A DNA stretch of 41,636 bases from Rhodocyclaceae bacterium (GTDB taxonomy: Bacteria > Pseudomonadota > Gammaproteobacteria > Burkholderiales > Rhodocyclaceae): assembly GCA_020445665.1 (NCBI GenBank), contig JAGRGD010000062.1, positions 1-41,636 on the forward strand. Reading direction: 5' to 3'. The notes beneath the pieces are model-generated. The model saw nothing but the letters and a program-made list of their open reading frames with translations, did no database searches and was not told the DNA's origin. This document shows, one piece after another, positions 18,899 to 27,937 of the stretch. Numbering within the stretch: position 1 is the stretch's first letter; every line of letters starts with the position of its first letter. The translations under genes and the position numbers were made by a program.

Positions 18899-19899
18899 TG
18901 ACGGGATCTCCCCAACTGGTAGCGGGCCACGGCGCGGTTGTGGTCTCGCAGATTGGTCGAAAACAGGCTGGTGCCGTCGCCCTTGGCGACAAAATACAGG
19001 TACTTCGAGTCGGCCGGGGCGAGCGCCGCCTCGAGCGAGGCCTGGCCGGGCATCGCGATCGGGGTCGGGGGCAGGCCGGCACGGGTATACGTGTTGTAAG
19101 GGGTGTCCCGCTCCAGGTCGCGACGGCGCAGGTTGCCGTCGAAGCTCGGGCCGATGCCGTAGATGACGGTCGGGTCGGTCTGCAGGCGCATGCCGATCCG
19201 CAGCCGGTTGATGAACACCGAGGCAACCAGGCCGCGGTCGGACGGATGGCCGGTCTCCTTCTCGACGATCGAGGCCAGGATCAACGCCTCGTAGGGGGAC
19301 TCGAGGGGCAGTTGTGGCGCCCGCGCCGCCCACGCGGCGTCGAGCCGCTTCTGCATCTCGCGGTAGGCCCGTCGGTACAGGTCGAGGTCGCTCGAGCGCA
19401 GGTCGAAGAGATAGGTGTCGGGGAAGAACAGCCCCTCGGGCTGCGTTTCGCTGGCACCGATGCGCTGCAGGATCTCCTCGGCGCTGAGGTCGCGGCTGTC
19501 ATGGACCAGGTCGGGATGCGCATCGACGGCGACGCGCATCTGGGCGAAGGTCCAGCCTTCGATCAGGCGCAGCTCGCGCAGCGACACATCACCGGCGGTC
19601 AGCTTCTCGAGCAGATCGACGGTGCTGATCGGGCTGCTGATCTCGTAGCTGCCGGCCTTGATGTGACGCGCCCGGTCGGTCAGGCGGGCCAGCCAGTAGA
19701 ACAGCTCCGGCTCGACCTCGATGCCGGCCTCGCGCATGACGCGGGCGACGCCGCGGGCGGTGCTGCCCGGGCTGACCGTGAAGTCCACCTGGCCCGCCGG
19801 GATCGGCACCGGGCGCTGGGCCAGCCACCAGCCGGCCGAGAGGCCCAGGAGGCACAGGCACAGGACCAGCAGGCAAGTCTTGAGGAGCAGCCGGATCAT
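18895..19899 (-). CDS. mltG: Endolytic peptidoglycan transglycosylase MltG
   Basis: A 334-residue membrane protein. One N-terminal transmembrane helix (about 5-26) is followed by a LysM-like region and the YceG/MltG domain. The catalytic motif [11 protein letters not shown] lies near residue 217, followed by [28 protein letters not shown] and [18 protein letters not shown]. It cleaves nascent glycan strands at the inner membrane. ATG 19897-19899 begins the membrane anchor. It is the first gene of the minus-strand housekeeping operon and is divergent from ygfZ. Confidence 0.95.
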   Translation of the reverse strand: MIRLLLKTCLLVLCLCLLGLSAGWWLAQRPVPIPAGQVDFTVSPGSTARGVARVMREAGIEVEPELFYWLARLTDRARHIKAGSYEISSPISTVDLLEKLTAGDVSLRELRLIEGWTFAQMRVAVDAHPDLVHDSRDLSAEEILQRIGASETQPEGLFFPDTYLFDLRSSDLDLYRRAYREMQKRLDAAWAARAPQLPLESPYEALILASIVEKETGHPSDRGLVASVFINRLRIGMRLQTDPTVIYGIGPSFDGNLRRRDLERDTPYNTYTRAGLPPTPIAMPGQASLEAALAPADSKYLYFVAKGDGTSLFSTNLRDHNRAVARYQLGRSRQ

Positions 19900-19991
19900 G
19901 GCAGGTGAAGGTTGGCGCGTGCGCCCCAGAAAGACGAAAAAACCCAGCGGCGGCAAGCCCCACGGGGTGCCGTGGCCGGGTGGAGGCGCCC

Positions 19992-19997
19992 TATAAT
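19992..19997 (+). promoter_or_regulatory. Candidate -10 box TATAAT for ygfZ
   Basis: A perfect TATAAT hexamer 45 bases before the ygfZ ATG in the mltG/ygfZ divergent gap. The matching -35 (around 19968-19973, TGCCGT) is poor, so this is a partial promoter call. Confidence 0.5.
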
Positions 19998-20042
19998 ACT
20001 GCATCGCATGCGGCCCAACCCCAATCCGGAAATCGACAAGAA

Positions 20043-21071
20043 ATGACAACCCCCTACCCCTTCCTCGACGCCTGGCATGCCGCCGGGCAGCCCGCCACCT
20101 TCGAGTTCGAAAACGCCGAATCCTCTGCCCGCCTGGCGGATTCTGGCACCGTGGCGGTGCCCCTCGTGCACTGGCGCCTGATCCGCATTCGCGGGGAGGA
20201 GCGCATCACCTTTCTTCACAATCTGGTTTCAAACGATGTCCAGAAGCTCGCCACCGGCGCCCTGCAGTGGAACAGCCTGAACAGCCCCAAGGGCCGGATG
20301 ATTGCCAGCTTCCTGCTGTGGAAGGAGGCCGACAGCCTGATGATGGCCCTGTCCGCCGACCTGCACGCCCAGATCCTGAAGAAGCTGCGCATGTACGTCC
20401 TGCGCAGCAAGGTCACCCTCGAGGACGCCAGCGGCGAGTTCTCGCTGATCGGCCTTGCCGGCCCGAAAGCGGCAGATGTCCTCGCCCACGCCGCCTGCGA
20501 TCTCCCGGCCGCCGCCATGACCGGCGCGCCCCAGGACGCTCCCCGCACCCTCTCGCTCGATCACGACATGTTCGTGATCCTGGCGCCGGCCGATGCGGAC
20601 GCGCGGCTGTGGCAGGCCTGCCAGGCCGGCGGCGCCACGCCCGCCGGGACCGCGGCCTGGCACCTGCGCCAGATCCGCGCCGGGGTGCCCCAGGTCACCG
20701 CGCCGGTGCAGGAGGAGTTCGTTGCCCAGATGCTCAACTTCGAGCTGATCGGCGGCGTGAGCTTCACCAAGGGCTGCTACCCGGGCCAGGAGATCGTGGC
20801 CCGCACCCAGTACCTGGGCAAGCTGAAGAAGCGCATGTACCACCTGCACGCCAGCGCCGAGCCGGCGGTGGGTGCCGACCTGTTCGGCCAGGGTTTCGGT
20901 GAGCAGGCGGTCGGCAAGGTCGTCCTCGCTGCGCCGTCGCCGAGGGGCGGCTGGGAGTGCCTGGCGGTGGCCCAGACAGCCGCTGTCGAAGCCGGTGAGC
21001 TGCGACTCGGCGGGACCGACGGCGTGGCCCTCGACGTACTCGAGCTGCCCTACTCCCTGGCCGCCGCGTGA
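20043..21071 (+). CDS. ygfZ: YgfZ/GcvT-like folate-binding Fe-S maintenance protein
   Basis: A 342-residue protein of the GcvT-like family. The hallmark K-G-C-Y-x-G-Q-E motif is present as FTKGCYPGQEIVAR near residue 242. Earlier family landmarks are FLHNLVSNDVQKL near 58 and NSPKGRMIASFLLW near 80. YgfZ binds tetrahydrofolate and helps assemble or repair certain iron-sulfur enzymes in the cytoplasm. ATG 20043 is the first start after the promoter. It overlaps the DUF4936 gene by GTGA. Confidence 0.93.
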   Translation: MTTPYPFLDAWHAAGQPATFEFENAESSARLADSGTVAVPLVHWRLIRIRGEERITFLHNLVSNDVQKLATGALQWNSLNSPKGRMIASFLLWKEADSLMMALSADLHAQILKKLRMYVLRSKVTLEDASGEFSLIGLAGPKAADVLAHAACDLPAAAMTGAPQDAPRTLSLDHDMFVILAPADADARLWQACQAGGATPAGTAAWHLRQIRAGVPQVTAPVQEEFVAQMLNFELIGGVSFTKGCYPGQEIVARTQYLGKLKKRMYHLHASAEPAVGADLFGQGFGEQAVGKVVLAAPSPRGGWECLAVAQTAAVEAGELRLGGTDGVALDVLELPYSLAAA

Positions 21072-21355
21072 GCCCAGGCGGCGCGCTCTACATCTACTAT
21101 CGCCTTGGCGAGGACCGACTCGAGGTGCTGAAACCGGCCCTGCGGGCCATGCAGGCGGCGCTGGCAGCGCAGTTCGGGTGTGACGCCGGCCTGATGCGCC
21201 GGCCGGAGGGCGATACGGTGATGGAGGTGTATCGCGGCGTCGCCGACCCGGCGCCGCTGCAGGCCGCGATGGCGCGACATCTTTCCGCCATGGACTTCGA
21301 CCATCATCTGGCCTCCGGATCCCAGCGACACGTGGAGTTCTTTGTATGTGTCTGA
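21068..21355 (+). CDS. DUF4936 family protein
   Basis: A 95-residue protein starting with GTG 21068 over the ygfZ stop. The sequence (ALYIYYRLGED, MRRPEGDTVMEVYRGV, RHVEFFVCV) fits DUF4936, a small alpha/beta family common in betaproteobacteria and often next to ygfZ. Its first strand and the final beta strand suggest a ferredoxin-like fold. Function is unknown. It overlaps the next gene by 10 bases. Confidence 0.82.
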   Translation: MSPGGALYIYYRLGEDRLEVLKPALRAMQAALAAQFGCDAGLMRRPEGDTVMEVYRGVADPAPLQAAMARHLSAMDFDHHLASGSQRHVEFFVCV

Positions 21356-22110
21356 TTGCTTTCGCGTGGCAGCAGCACCCTGCCTTTCCCCTCATCATCG
21401 CCGCCAACCGGGACGAGTTCTTCGTCCGGCCCGCCCGGGCAGCCCGCTGGTGGGAGCACAACGGCCGCTCGCTCTTCGCCGGCCAGGACGAGCAGGCCGG
21501 CGGCACCTGGATGGGCGTCAGCGGCGACGGCCGCTTCGCCGCCCTCACCAACCACCGGGACCCGGCCAGCGTGCGCAGCAACGCGCCGTCCCGCGGCGCG
21601 CTGGTGCCCCATTTCCTGGCCGCCACCGGCACCACCGCCGACGCCTTCGAGGAACTCCAGCAGAACGCCCGCCACTTCAACGGCTTCAACCTGCTCGGCT
21701 TCGATGGCGACACCCTCGGCATGCTGGAGAGCCGCGACGCCCGGCGCACCGTCCTCGAGCCCGGCATCTATGCCCTCTCCAATGCCAGCCTCGAGGCGCC
21801 ATGGCCAAAGCAGCAGCGTGCGCGGGCAGCCCTGGCCGCCGCCCTCGGCGACGAGCCCGATGTGGATGGCCTCTTCGCGATGCTCCGCTGCGACCGCCCG
21901 GCCGGCGATGCCGAGCTGCCGGTGACGGGTGTCGGCGTGCAGTGGGAACGGATGCTCTCGAGCGCCTTCATCCGGGCGCCCGGCTATGGCACGCGCTGCT
22001 CGAGCGTGGTGCTGTTCGGGGCCGATGGCCGGATACGCTTCGAGGAGCGGACCTGGGACGCGCTCGGCGTCGCGTCAGGGCGCGTCGTCGAGACCCTGCA
22101 GGTGCAGTGA
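21346..22110 (+). CDS. NRDE (TANGO2-like) family protein
   Basis: A 254-residue protein beginning MCLIAFAW and containing the name-giving Asn-Arg-Asp-Glu in ANRDEFF at about 19-25. GGTWMGVSGDGRFAALTNHRDP follows at about 49-70, and TRCSSVVLFGADGRI.. lies near the end. The Cys2 nucleophile position is kept. The family relates to TANGO2, linked to heme or lipid handling in other organisms. The bacterial role is not settled. The start overlaps the DUF4936 stop, and the 3' end overlaps the convergent GNAT gene by 36 bases. Confidence 0.9.
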   Translation: MCLIAFAWQQHPAFPLIIAANRDEFFVRPARAARWWEHNGRSLFAGQDEQAGGTWMGVSGDGRFAALTNHRDPASVRSNAPSRGALVPHFLAATGTTADAFEELQQNARHFNGFNLLGFDGDTLGMLESRDARRTVLEPGIYALSNASLEAPWPKQQRARAALAAALGDEPDVDGLFAMLRCDRPAGDAELPVTGVGVQWERMLSSAFIRAPGYGTRCSSVVLFGADGRIRFEERTWDALGVASGRVVETLQVQ

Positions 22111-22518
22111 CATGGGCAGGTGGGCAATGCCCGCCTCCATGAAGACGGCGCCGCTGGCGACGAAGCCGTGGCGCCGGTAGAACGCCTCGGCGTCGGCCTG
22201 GGCATTGAGGCGCACGACGCGAGCCCCGCGCCGGTAGGCGGCGCTCACCAGCGCCGTGAGCGCCAGACTGCCAAGTCCCTTTCCGCGCACCGAGGCGAGC
22301 ACGGCGAGGCGGCCGATGTGGTCGTCAGGCAGCAGGCGGCCCGTGGCCAGCGCCTGGCCGGCCCCGTCGCGCACCAGCACGTGCAGGCACGTGGGATCGC
22401 GGCCGTCCCGCTCGAGCACCACATCCACGCCCTGCTCTTGGACGAACACCGCCGTTCGGATGGCCTGCGCTTCGCTGGCCGCAGTCTTCCAGGCAGACAC
22501 CTCCGTGTGGTACGCCAC
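22075..22518 (-). CDS. GNAT-family N-acetyltransferase
   Basis: A 147-residue GNAT protein. Acetyl-CoA binding motif A is seen as LAVLASVRGKGLGSLALTALV at about 68-88, with the later AEAFYRRHGFVASG at about 109-122. The N-terminal half (IRTAVFVQEQGVDVVLERDG, LATGRLLPDDHIGR) places it in the ElaA/YjcF-like subgroup. The substrate is unknown. GTG 22516-22518 directly follows the stop of the L,D-transpeptidase gene, so the two are coupled. It runs into the NRDE gene tail by tail. Confidence 0.9.
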   Translation of the reverse strand: MAYHTEVSAWKTAASEAQAIRTAVFVQEQGVDVVLERDGRDPTCLHVLVRDGAGQALATGRLLPDDHIGRLAVLASVRGKGLGSLALTALVSAAYRRGARVVRLNAQADAEAFYRRHGFVASGAVFMEAGIAHLPMSLHLQGLDDAP

Positions 22519-22995
22519 TCAGCGGATCTCCACCGGCGTGCCGGCCGGCACCAGCTCGAACAGCTCGACCACATCCGCCACCCGCATCCGCACACAGCCG
22601 TGGGAGTGCGGCTCGCCCATGGGCTGGTCGTCGCCGGTGCCATGGATGTAGATGTAGCGGCGCATCGAATCCACCGCGCCGAGACGGTTCCGGCCGGGCT
22701 CACAGCCCGACAGCCACAGGATGCGGCCGAGGATCCAGTCTCGATCAGGCGAGGCGTCGGCGAGCGACGGGCTCCAGTGTTCGCCGGTCGGGCGGCGCCC
22801 GCGGAACACCGTGTAGGGGTCGCGGCCGGCGCCGATGCGCGCCCGGACCACGTGCCGGCCGCGGGGCGTGCAGCCTGAATCCTGCTGTTCGCCCGGCCCG
22901 TTGAGGGCCGTCGAGACCGGATAGCGGCGTTGCCGCACGCCGGCGTCGTCCACCAGATCGAGCGCCTGCGCCGCCAGGTCGATTTCGAGCCGCAC
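22519..22995 (-). CDS. L,D-transpeptidase (YkuD domain)
   Basis: A 158-residue product with the YkuD signature: His in YIYIHGTGDDQPMGEPH and the catalytic Ser-His-Gly-Cys in HSHGCVRM near residue 135. Such enzymes form 3-3 peptidoglycan cross-links or attach proteins to peptidoglycan. A signal peptide is not visible from GTG 22993-22995, which lies just beyond the tadA stop. An export signal is thus missing or the start is further upstream inside tadA. The closest relatives by eye are the small single-domain YkuD proteins that lack a leader. Confidence 0.87.
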   Translation of the reverse strand: MRLEIDLAAQALDLVDDAGVRQRRYPVSTALNGPGEQQDSGCTPRGRHVVRARIGAGRDPYTVFRGRRPTGEHWSPSLADASPDRDWILGRILWLSGCEPGRNRLGAVDSMRRYIYIHGTGDDQPMGEPHSHGCVRMRVADVVELFELVPAGTPVEIR

Positions 22996-22997
22996 GG

Positions 22998-23693
<696 letters not shown>

Positions 23694-23695
23694 TC

Positions 23696-24343
23696 ATGGC
23701 ACGCCCGATCTCGCACCGACTCAGACACGTCACGCTGGCCACGCTGCTGGCGTCAGGCGCCCTCATCGCCGTAGCGGCCGATGGAAGTGACGCCAGGCCT
23801 GCCCCGCCCGATCTCGCCGAATTGAAATCCCTGGTCGAGACCGGGCGTAGCGTCGCCAGCTTCTGCGCCAACTGCCATGGCGCGGCCGGCATCAGCAAGT
23901 ATCCCGACGTGCCCAACCTCGCCGGCCAGAACCCCGGCTACCTGCTTCGCCAGGTCGAGGCCTTCGCCAGCGGCCAGCGCAAGAGCGAATTCATGAACGG
24001 CCTGATGAAGCTGCTCTCGCCCCGCGAGCGGGCCGGCATCGCCAACTACTACGCGAGCCTCAACGTCGTCCCGAGCATGCCGAAGCCTGCCTCCGGCGTC
24101 GCCGGCGGCGCAGCCCGCTTCGAACAGATCTGCGCCCGCTGCCATGGCGACGATGCCCTCGGCGACGAGAAGCACCCGCGCCTGGCCGGCCAGAAGCCCG
24201 AGTACCTGCGCATCAACATGGAGCGCTACTACACGCCCACCAAGGTGCGCTTCTACGCCCCGATGACCGCCGCGATGACGCGCCTCGGGCGGGACAACAT
24301 GGAAGACATGATCCAGTACCTGTCGAGCCTCGACACCAACTGA
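23696..24343 (+). CDS. Di-heme cytochrome c4/c553-type protein
   Basis: A 215-residue exported cytochrome with signal peptide (LATLLASGALIAVAADG). It has two class I heme domains with FCANCHGAAGIS at about 60-71 and ICARCHGDDALG at about 143-154. Each domain ends with an M-containing sixth-ligand region (SEFMNGLMKLLS and APMTAAMTRL). It probably carries electrons in the periplasm between the bc1 complex and terminal oxidases or reductases. ATG 23696 has a strong GGAGG Shine-Dalgarno nine bases upstream. It stands alone, divergent from tadA. Confidence 0.9.
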   Translation: MARPISHRLRHVTLATLLASGALIAVAADGSDARPAPPDLAELKSLVETGRSVASFCANCHGAAGISKYPDVPNLAGQNPGYLLRQVEAFASGQRKSEFMNGLMKLLSPRERAGIANYYASLNVVPSMPKPASGVAGGAARFEQICARCHGDDALGDEKHPRLAGQKPEYLRINMERYYTPTKVRFYAPMTAAMTRLGRDNMEDMIQYLSSLDTN

Positions 24344-24904
24344 GTCACCGGCCGGCAGCCACGACAATGCCTGGGCGGGACACCCGCGCGGTGATGTGCT
24401 TCCGGAGCGCGGTCTATGCCAGGGCGCGACCCGCGGCACCTTTCGGCATGCCGTTCACCCCGTGATGAGCCTCCACCGCAGGCCGAGCAATTGTTAGCCC
24501 GGCAAGCAAACAGGCAACGATTGCGGGCAGGTCTTCCTCCCCCTTGAGGGGAGGGAGCGAGGGGGCCGCGAGGAGTCCGAACTGGAACCGCCCAATTGGT
24601 TTCCGGGTTGATAGAAGGTTCTGGTTGGACGGTCCGGACGCTTCAGATGCCAGAGCGCGGCCGCTATCGGCTGCTCCCATGGCGCGCTCGGTTGGGCGTC
24701 GACAAACTTTACAAAGTGTGACGCGGAGCGCCGCCATCCTTCCGCAAACACCTGTCAGGACATAACTTTCTATATATGGGCGCGATTCCTGCTTCTGGCC
24801 GAGCGACACGCCCGTTGGCGGCGCTGCAAGGCCGAGCCTCACACGCTGCAGCCTGCGCCGACGGAAAAACAGATCACGTATTGCCGCCTTCAGGAGACCA
24901 CACC
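24344..24904. other. Intergenic stretch with dispersed repeat copy B
   Basis: No gene is supported in 561 bases. A partial copy of the dispersed repeat sits at 24487-24570. The remainder holds the upstream region of the PEP-CTERM gene, with a TATATATG stretch near 24770 and CAGGAGACC just before its ATG. Confidence 0.5.
24487..24570 (-). repeat. Dispersed intergenic repeat, partial copy B
   Basis: GTTAGCCCGGCAAGCAAACAG..CGATTGCGGGCAGGTCTTCCTCCCCCTTGAGGGGAGGG repeats, in inverse orientation, the distal part of the copy at 10262-10470 (GGGAGACCTTCCCGCAATCGG..CTGTTTGTTTGCCGGG). The hairpin part is missing. Confidence 0.65.
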
Positions 24905-25510
24905 ATGACACCTTCCCGCCGCCACCTCGCGAGTGCAGTTCTCGCCCTCGGCCTCGTCGCCAGCGCGCCTGCCAGCGCCGATATCGCATTCAGCGGAACC
25001 GGCCTGTTTGGTACGCTCGCCAGCCCGGGCGAGACTTGGCAGTGGGGCACGCCCCCGAGCTGGAGCAGCCCGGGCGTAGGCGCGGGCCTTGCCATCTATG
25101 GCGGAACGGAGGACGCCATCGGTTTCCGTATCGCCTTTCAGGCCGAGAACGGGACGACACCGACCATTGATCCCGCGTCGATCGCCACCGGCAACACTTC
25201 AGCCTGCGCGGGCGGCAGTTTAGGGGGAACGACCTTCTGTGGCCAACCCCTCGGCACGCCCTGGGTGGCAACCCTCATCAATGACCTGACCATCGAGTTT
25301 CTTGCCCCGGCAAGCGATCCGCTCAGCCTCGGCGGGAGCTATTTCGTCAATATCTTCTTTACGGGTGACGATGCGCCGATCGCGTTCACTGGGGCCTGGC
25401 TGACCGAAGTCGTGACGCCGCCGCCGGGCGTCCCCGAGCCGGGCACCGTGGCGCTGCTGGCCGCCGCTCTGGCCGGTGCCGGTTTTGTGGGGCGCCGACG
25501 CGCCAACTGA
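24905..25510 (+). CDS. PEP-CTERM sorting-signal protein
   Basis: A 201-residue exported protein. The signal peptide (residues 1-25, ending PASA) is followed by a beta-rich region of low similarity to anything known to me. The C-terminus is a complete PEP-CTERM signal: VPEPGTVALLAAALAG, a hydrophobic helix, then RRR near the end. Such proteins are recognised by exosortase (EpsH-type) and are usually part of exopolysaccharide-linked surface material. No exosortase gene lies in this window. ATG 24905 has a CAGGAGACC ribosome binding site. A terminator follows directly. Confidence 0.9.
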   Translation: MTPSRRHLASAVLALGLVASAPASADIAFSGTGLFGTLASPGETWQWGTPPSWSSPGVGAGLAIYGGTEDAIGFRIAFQAENGTTPTIDPASIATGNTSACAGGSLGGTTFCGQPLGTPWVATLINDLTIEFLAPASDPLSLGGSYFVNIFFTGDDAPIAFTGAWLTEVVTPPPGVPEPGTVALLAAALAGAGFVGRRRAN

Positions 25511-25530
25511 GCGGGCCCGGCAAATCAATC

Positions 25531-25554
25531 ACGGCGGCTTCGGCCGCCGTTTTT
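25531..25554 (+). terminator. Rho-independent terminator after the PEP-CTERM gene
   Basis: Perfect 8-bp stem ACGGCGGC-TTCG-GCCGCCGT with a stable TTCG loop followed by a T run. It lies 20 bases after the PEP-CTERM stop and also separates it from the convergent RND gene. Confidence 0.92.
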
Positions 25555-25585
25555 CATTGCAAGCCCCGGCGCGTGCCGGGCGATG

Positions 25586-27925
25586 TCAGTGGGTGTCGAC
25601 CACGAATCGCGGCTGGAAGATGCGCACCACAGCAGGCATCAGGAACAGCGAGCAGGCCGCCGAGATCGACAGCCAGACGGCGATCAGCACGCCCATCTCG
25701 GCCTGCAGGCGCAGCGACGAGAGGGTCCATAGCATCACCCCGACGACCAGCGTGGCGGCGGTGATCAGCACGCCGCGGCCGGCGCTGAAGAGCGACTCGC
25801 GGATCGCCTCGTCCAGGGTCGTGCCGCCCCGGTGCAGGGCTTCGCGGATGCCGTCCACGATGTAGAAGGTGTAATCGACGCCCAGGCCGATGCCGAGCGC
25901 GACCACCGGCAGCGTGTTGATGTTCATGCCGATGCCCTTCCAGGCCATGTAGCTGAAGGTCAGGGTGTTGGAGAGCATCACCGGGATCATGAAGAAGATG
26001 CCGGCCGAGAGGCTGCGGTAGGTCACCGCGCAGCACACCACCACCACCAGCAGCCCCAGCGCGATGGCCTCGATCTGGCCGGCGAGGATCACCTCGTTGG
26101 CCGCCGCGAGCACGCCGATCAGCCCGCCGGCGAGCAGGATCTCGCCGCCGGGAAGCGGGTTGTCGTCCACGTAGTCCTTGATCCGCGCCACCGCGCTGCG
26201 GATCGTCTCGCCCTTGTGGTCGCGGAAGTAGAAGGTCACCGCGCCGTTCTTCGCCTCCGGGTCCACGAAGCGGTTGATGTCGCCCGGGTCGGCGCCCGAT
26301 ACCAGCAGGTGGAGCAGCTCGCCGTTGTGGATCGCGTCGCCCCCCAGCTCCTGGTAGCGCGGGTTGCCCTCGCGGATCACCCGGTTCACGTTGGGCAGCA
26401 CGTCGGCCAGCGAGAGGGAGCCGCCGATCTCCGGCAGCGCCGTCATGGTCCGCTGCAGGCCGTCCATGGCACCCAGCACGTCGGGCGCCTTGATACCGCC
26501 GTAGGCCTCGGTGGAGAACACCACGAACATCCGGTCGGCGCCCTGGAAGCGGGCATTCACCGCGGCCGCGTCCTGGTTGTAGGTGGCGTCGGGCCACAGG
26601 ATCGGCGAGCCCGGGTTCTCGTCGCCGACCTTCAGGTTCAGGGCGTAGAGGCCCGATGCGAGGAAGATTGCGCCGACCACCGCCACCAGCGGCCCGGCCG
26701 CGCGGGAGGTGACCAGCCGGGCGGCAAAGGCCAGCACCCGGTCGAACAGCGGCATGACGTCGATGGGGTGGATCGCCCGCCGCACCGGCCGCTGCCAGGA
26801 CAGCAGCGGCGGCATCGTCACCAGCACGCCGATGACCAGGGTCGAGATCCAGATCGTGCCGACCACCGCGATGCTCTGGATCAGCGGGATCGGGGTCAGG
26901 TACACCACCAGCACGCAGCCGGCGTCAGCCACCACCGACAGCAGGCTCGGCTTGAAGAGGTTGAGAAAGCTGATGCGTGCCGCGTCCCGCGCCGAGGTCG
27001 TGCCCCGATCCAGTTCGGCGTCGAAGCGGGAGATGAGCTGCACCGAGTTGGAGATGGCGCGGCCGGTGATCAGGAAGGCCACGACGATGATCAGCGGGTC
27101 CAGGTGATAGCCGAGGGCGCGGGCGAAGAACAGCGCCCAGGCGCCGCTGATCAGGCCGGCCAGCAGCGGCAGAAACGTGCCGTAGCCGCTGCGGTTGATC
27201 AGGCACAGCAGCGCCGCGAGGGCGACGATGGTGGTCAGGAAGATGCCCAGGGTCTCGTCGAGGAAGTGGTCCACCCAGCCGTAGAGGATCGGCTCACCGA
27301 CCACCCGCACTCGCACCCCGTCGCCCCGCACCGAATCGGCGATGGCGTTGATCTCGCGGAACACGGTCGGGTAGTCGATCAGGTGATCGTAGAAGTCCAC
27401 GGTGACCTGGGTCGCCATCAGGTCCGGCGAGACCAGCACACCGTAGATCAGCGGGTTCTGCAGCACCGACTGACGCAGCGCGGCGAGCTCGGCCGGGCTG
27501 TCGGGCACCTCCGGATACATCACCGGCCGGTTCTCGATTCCCTCGGTCGAGGCCCGCACCTCCTTGGCCTTGCGCGAGGCCAGCGAATTGATCTGGAACG
27601 GGTCCACCGCCGAGACCGTGCGCAGCGCCTCGGTGACCCGCTTCAGCCGGGCCAGCACGTCGTGGCGGAAGATGTCCCCCTCATCCACCTCGAGCATGAT
27701 GCTGACCACGTTGGAGCCACCGAAGCTCTCCTTGAAGCGCTCATTGACCTGGACGTAGGCGTGATCGCGCGGCAGCAGGTCCACGAACACCGTGCGGATC
27801 GGGATCTGGGCGGCGTAGGCGAGCATCGCAAGACTGGCCGCCAACACGACGCCGACCACGCCAAGCCGGTGCGCGATGAGCCAGTCCACGCCGCGGCACA
27901 GGGCGTGGTAGGTACGGTCCTTCAT
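25586..27925 (-). CDS. RND/MMPL-type exporter (COG1033)
   Basis: A 779-residue membrane protein with the RND layout: TM1 near 18-38, a large periplasmic loop (about 40-215), and a group of about five TM helices (220-390). TM7 lies near 420, with a second periplasmic loop and a second TM group (about 610-765). Landmarks include LINRSGYGTFLPLLAGLISGAW, FLITGRAISNSVQL and VALGIGLGVDYTFYIVDG. It belongs to the single-subunit MmpL/HpnN-like branch. No HlyD-type adaptor or outer membrane factor gene lies nearby. It starts 12 bases after the YCF48-like gene with GGAG before the ATG, and is the last gene of the carboxylase cluster. The likely substrate is hydrophobic, which is inferred. Confidence 0.9.
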   Translation of the reverse strand: MKDRTYHALCRGVDWLIAHRLGVVGVVLAASLAMLAYAAQIPIRTVFVDLLPRDHAYVQVNERFKESFGGSNVVSIMLEVDEGDIFRHDVLARLKRVTEALRTVSAVDPFQINSLASRKAKEVRASTEGIENRPVMYPEVPDSPAELAALRQSVLQNPLIYGVLVSPDLMATQVTVDFYDHLIDYPTVFREINAIADSVRGDGVRVRVVGEPILYGWVDHFLDETLGIFLTTIVALAALLCLINRSGYGTFLPLLAGLISGAWALFFARALGYHLDPLIIVVAFLITGRAISNSVQLISRFDAELDRGTTSARDAARISFLNLFKPSLLSVVADAGCVLVVYLTPIPLIQSIAVVGTIWISTLVIGVLVTMPPLLSWQRPVRRAIHPIDVMPLFDRVLAFAARLVTSRAAGPLVAVVGAIFLASGLYALNLKVGDENPGSPILWPDATYNQDAAAVNARFQGADRMFVVFSTEAYGGIKAPDVLGAMDGLQRTMTALPEIGGSLSLADVLPNVNRVIREGNPRYQELGGDAIHNGELLHLLVSGADPGDINRFVDPEAKNGAVTFYFRDHKGETIRSAVARIKDYVDDNPLPGGEILLAGGLIGVLAAANEVILAGQIEAIALGLLVVVVCCAVTYRSLSAGIFFMIPVMLSNTLTFSYMAWKGIGMNINTLPVVALGIGLGVDYTFYIVDGIREALHRGGTTLDEAIRESLFSAGRGVLITAATLVVGVMLWTLSSLRLQAEMGVLIAVWLSISAACSLFLMPAVVRIFQPRFVVDTH

Positions 27926-27937
27926 GTCGGTCTCCGC

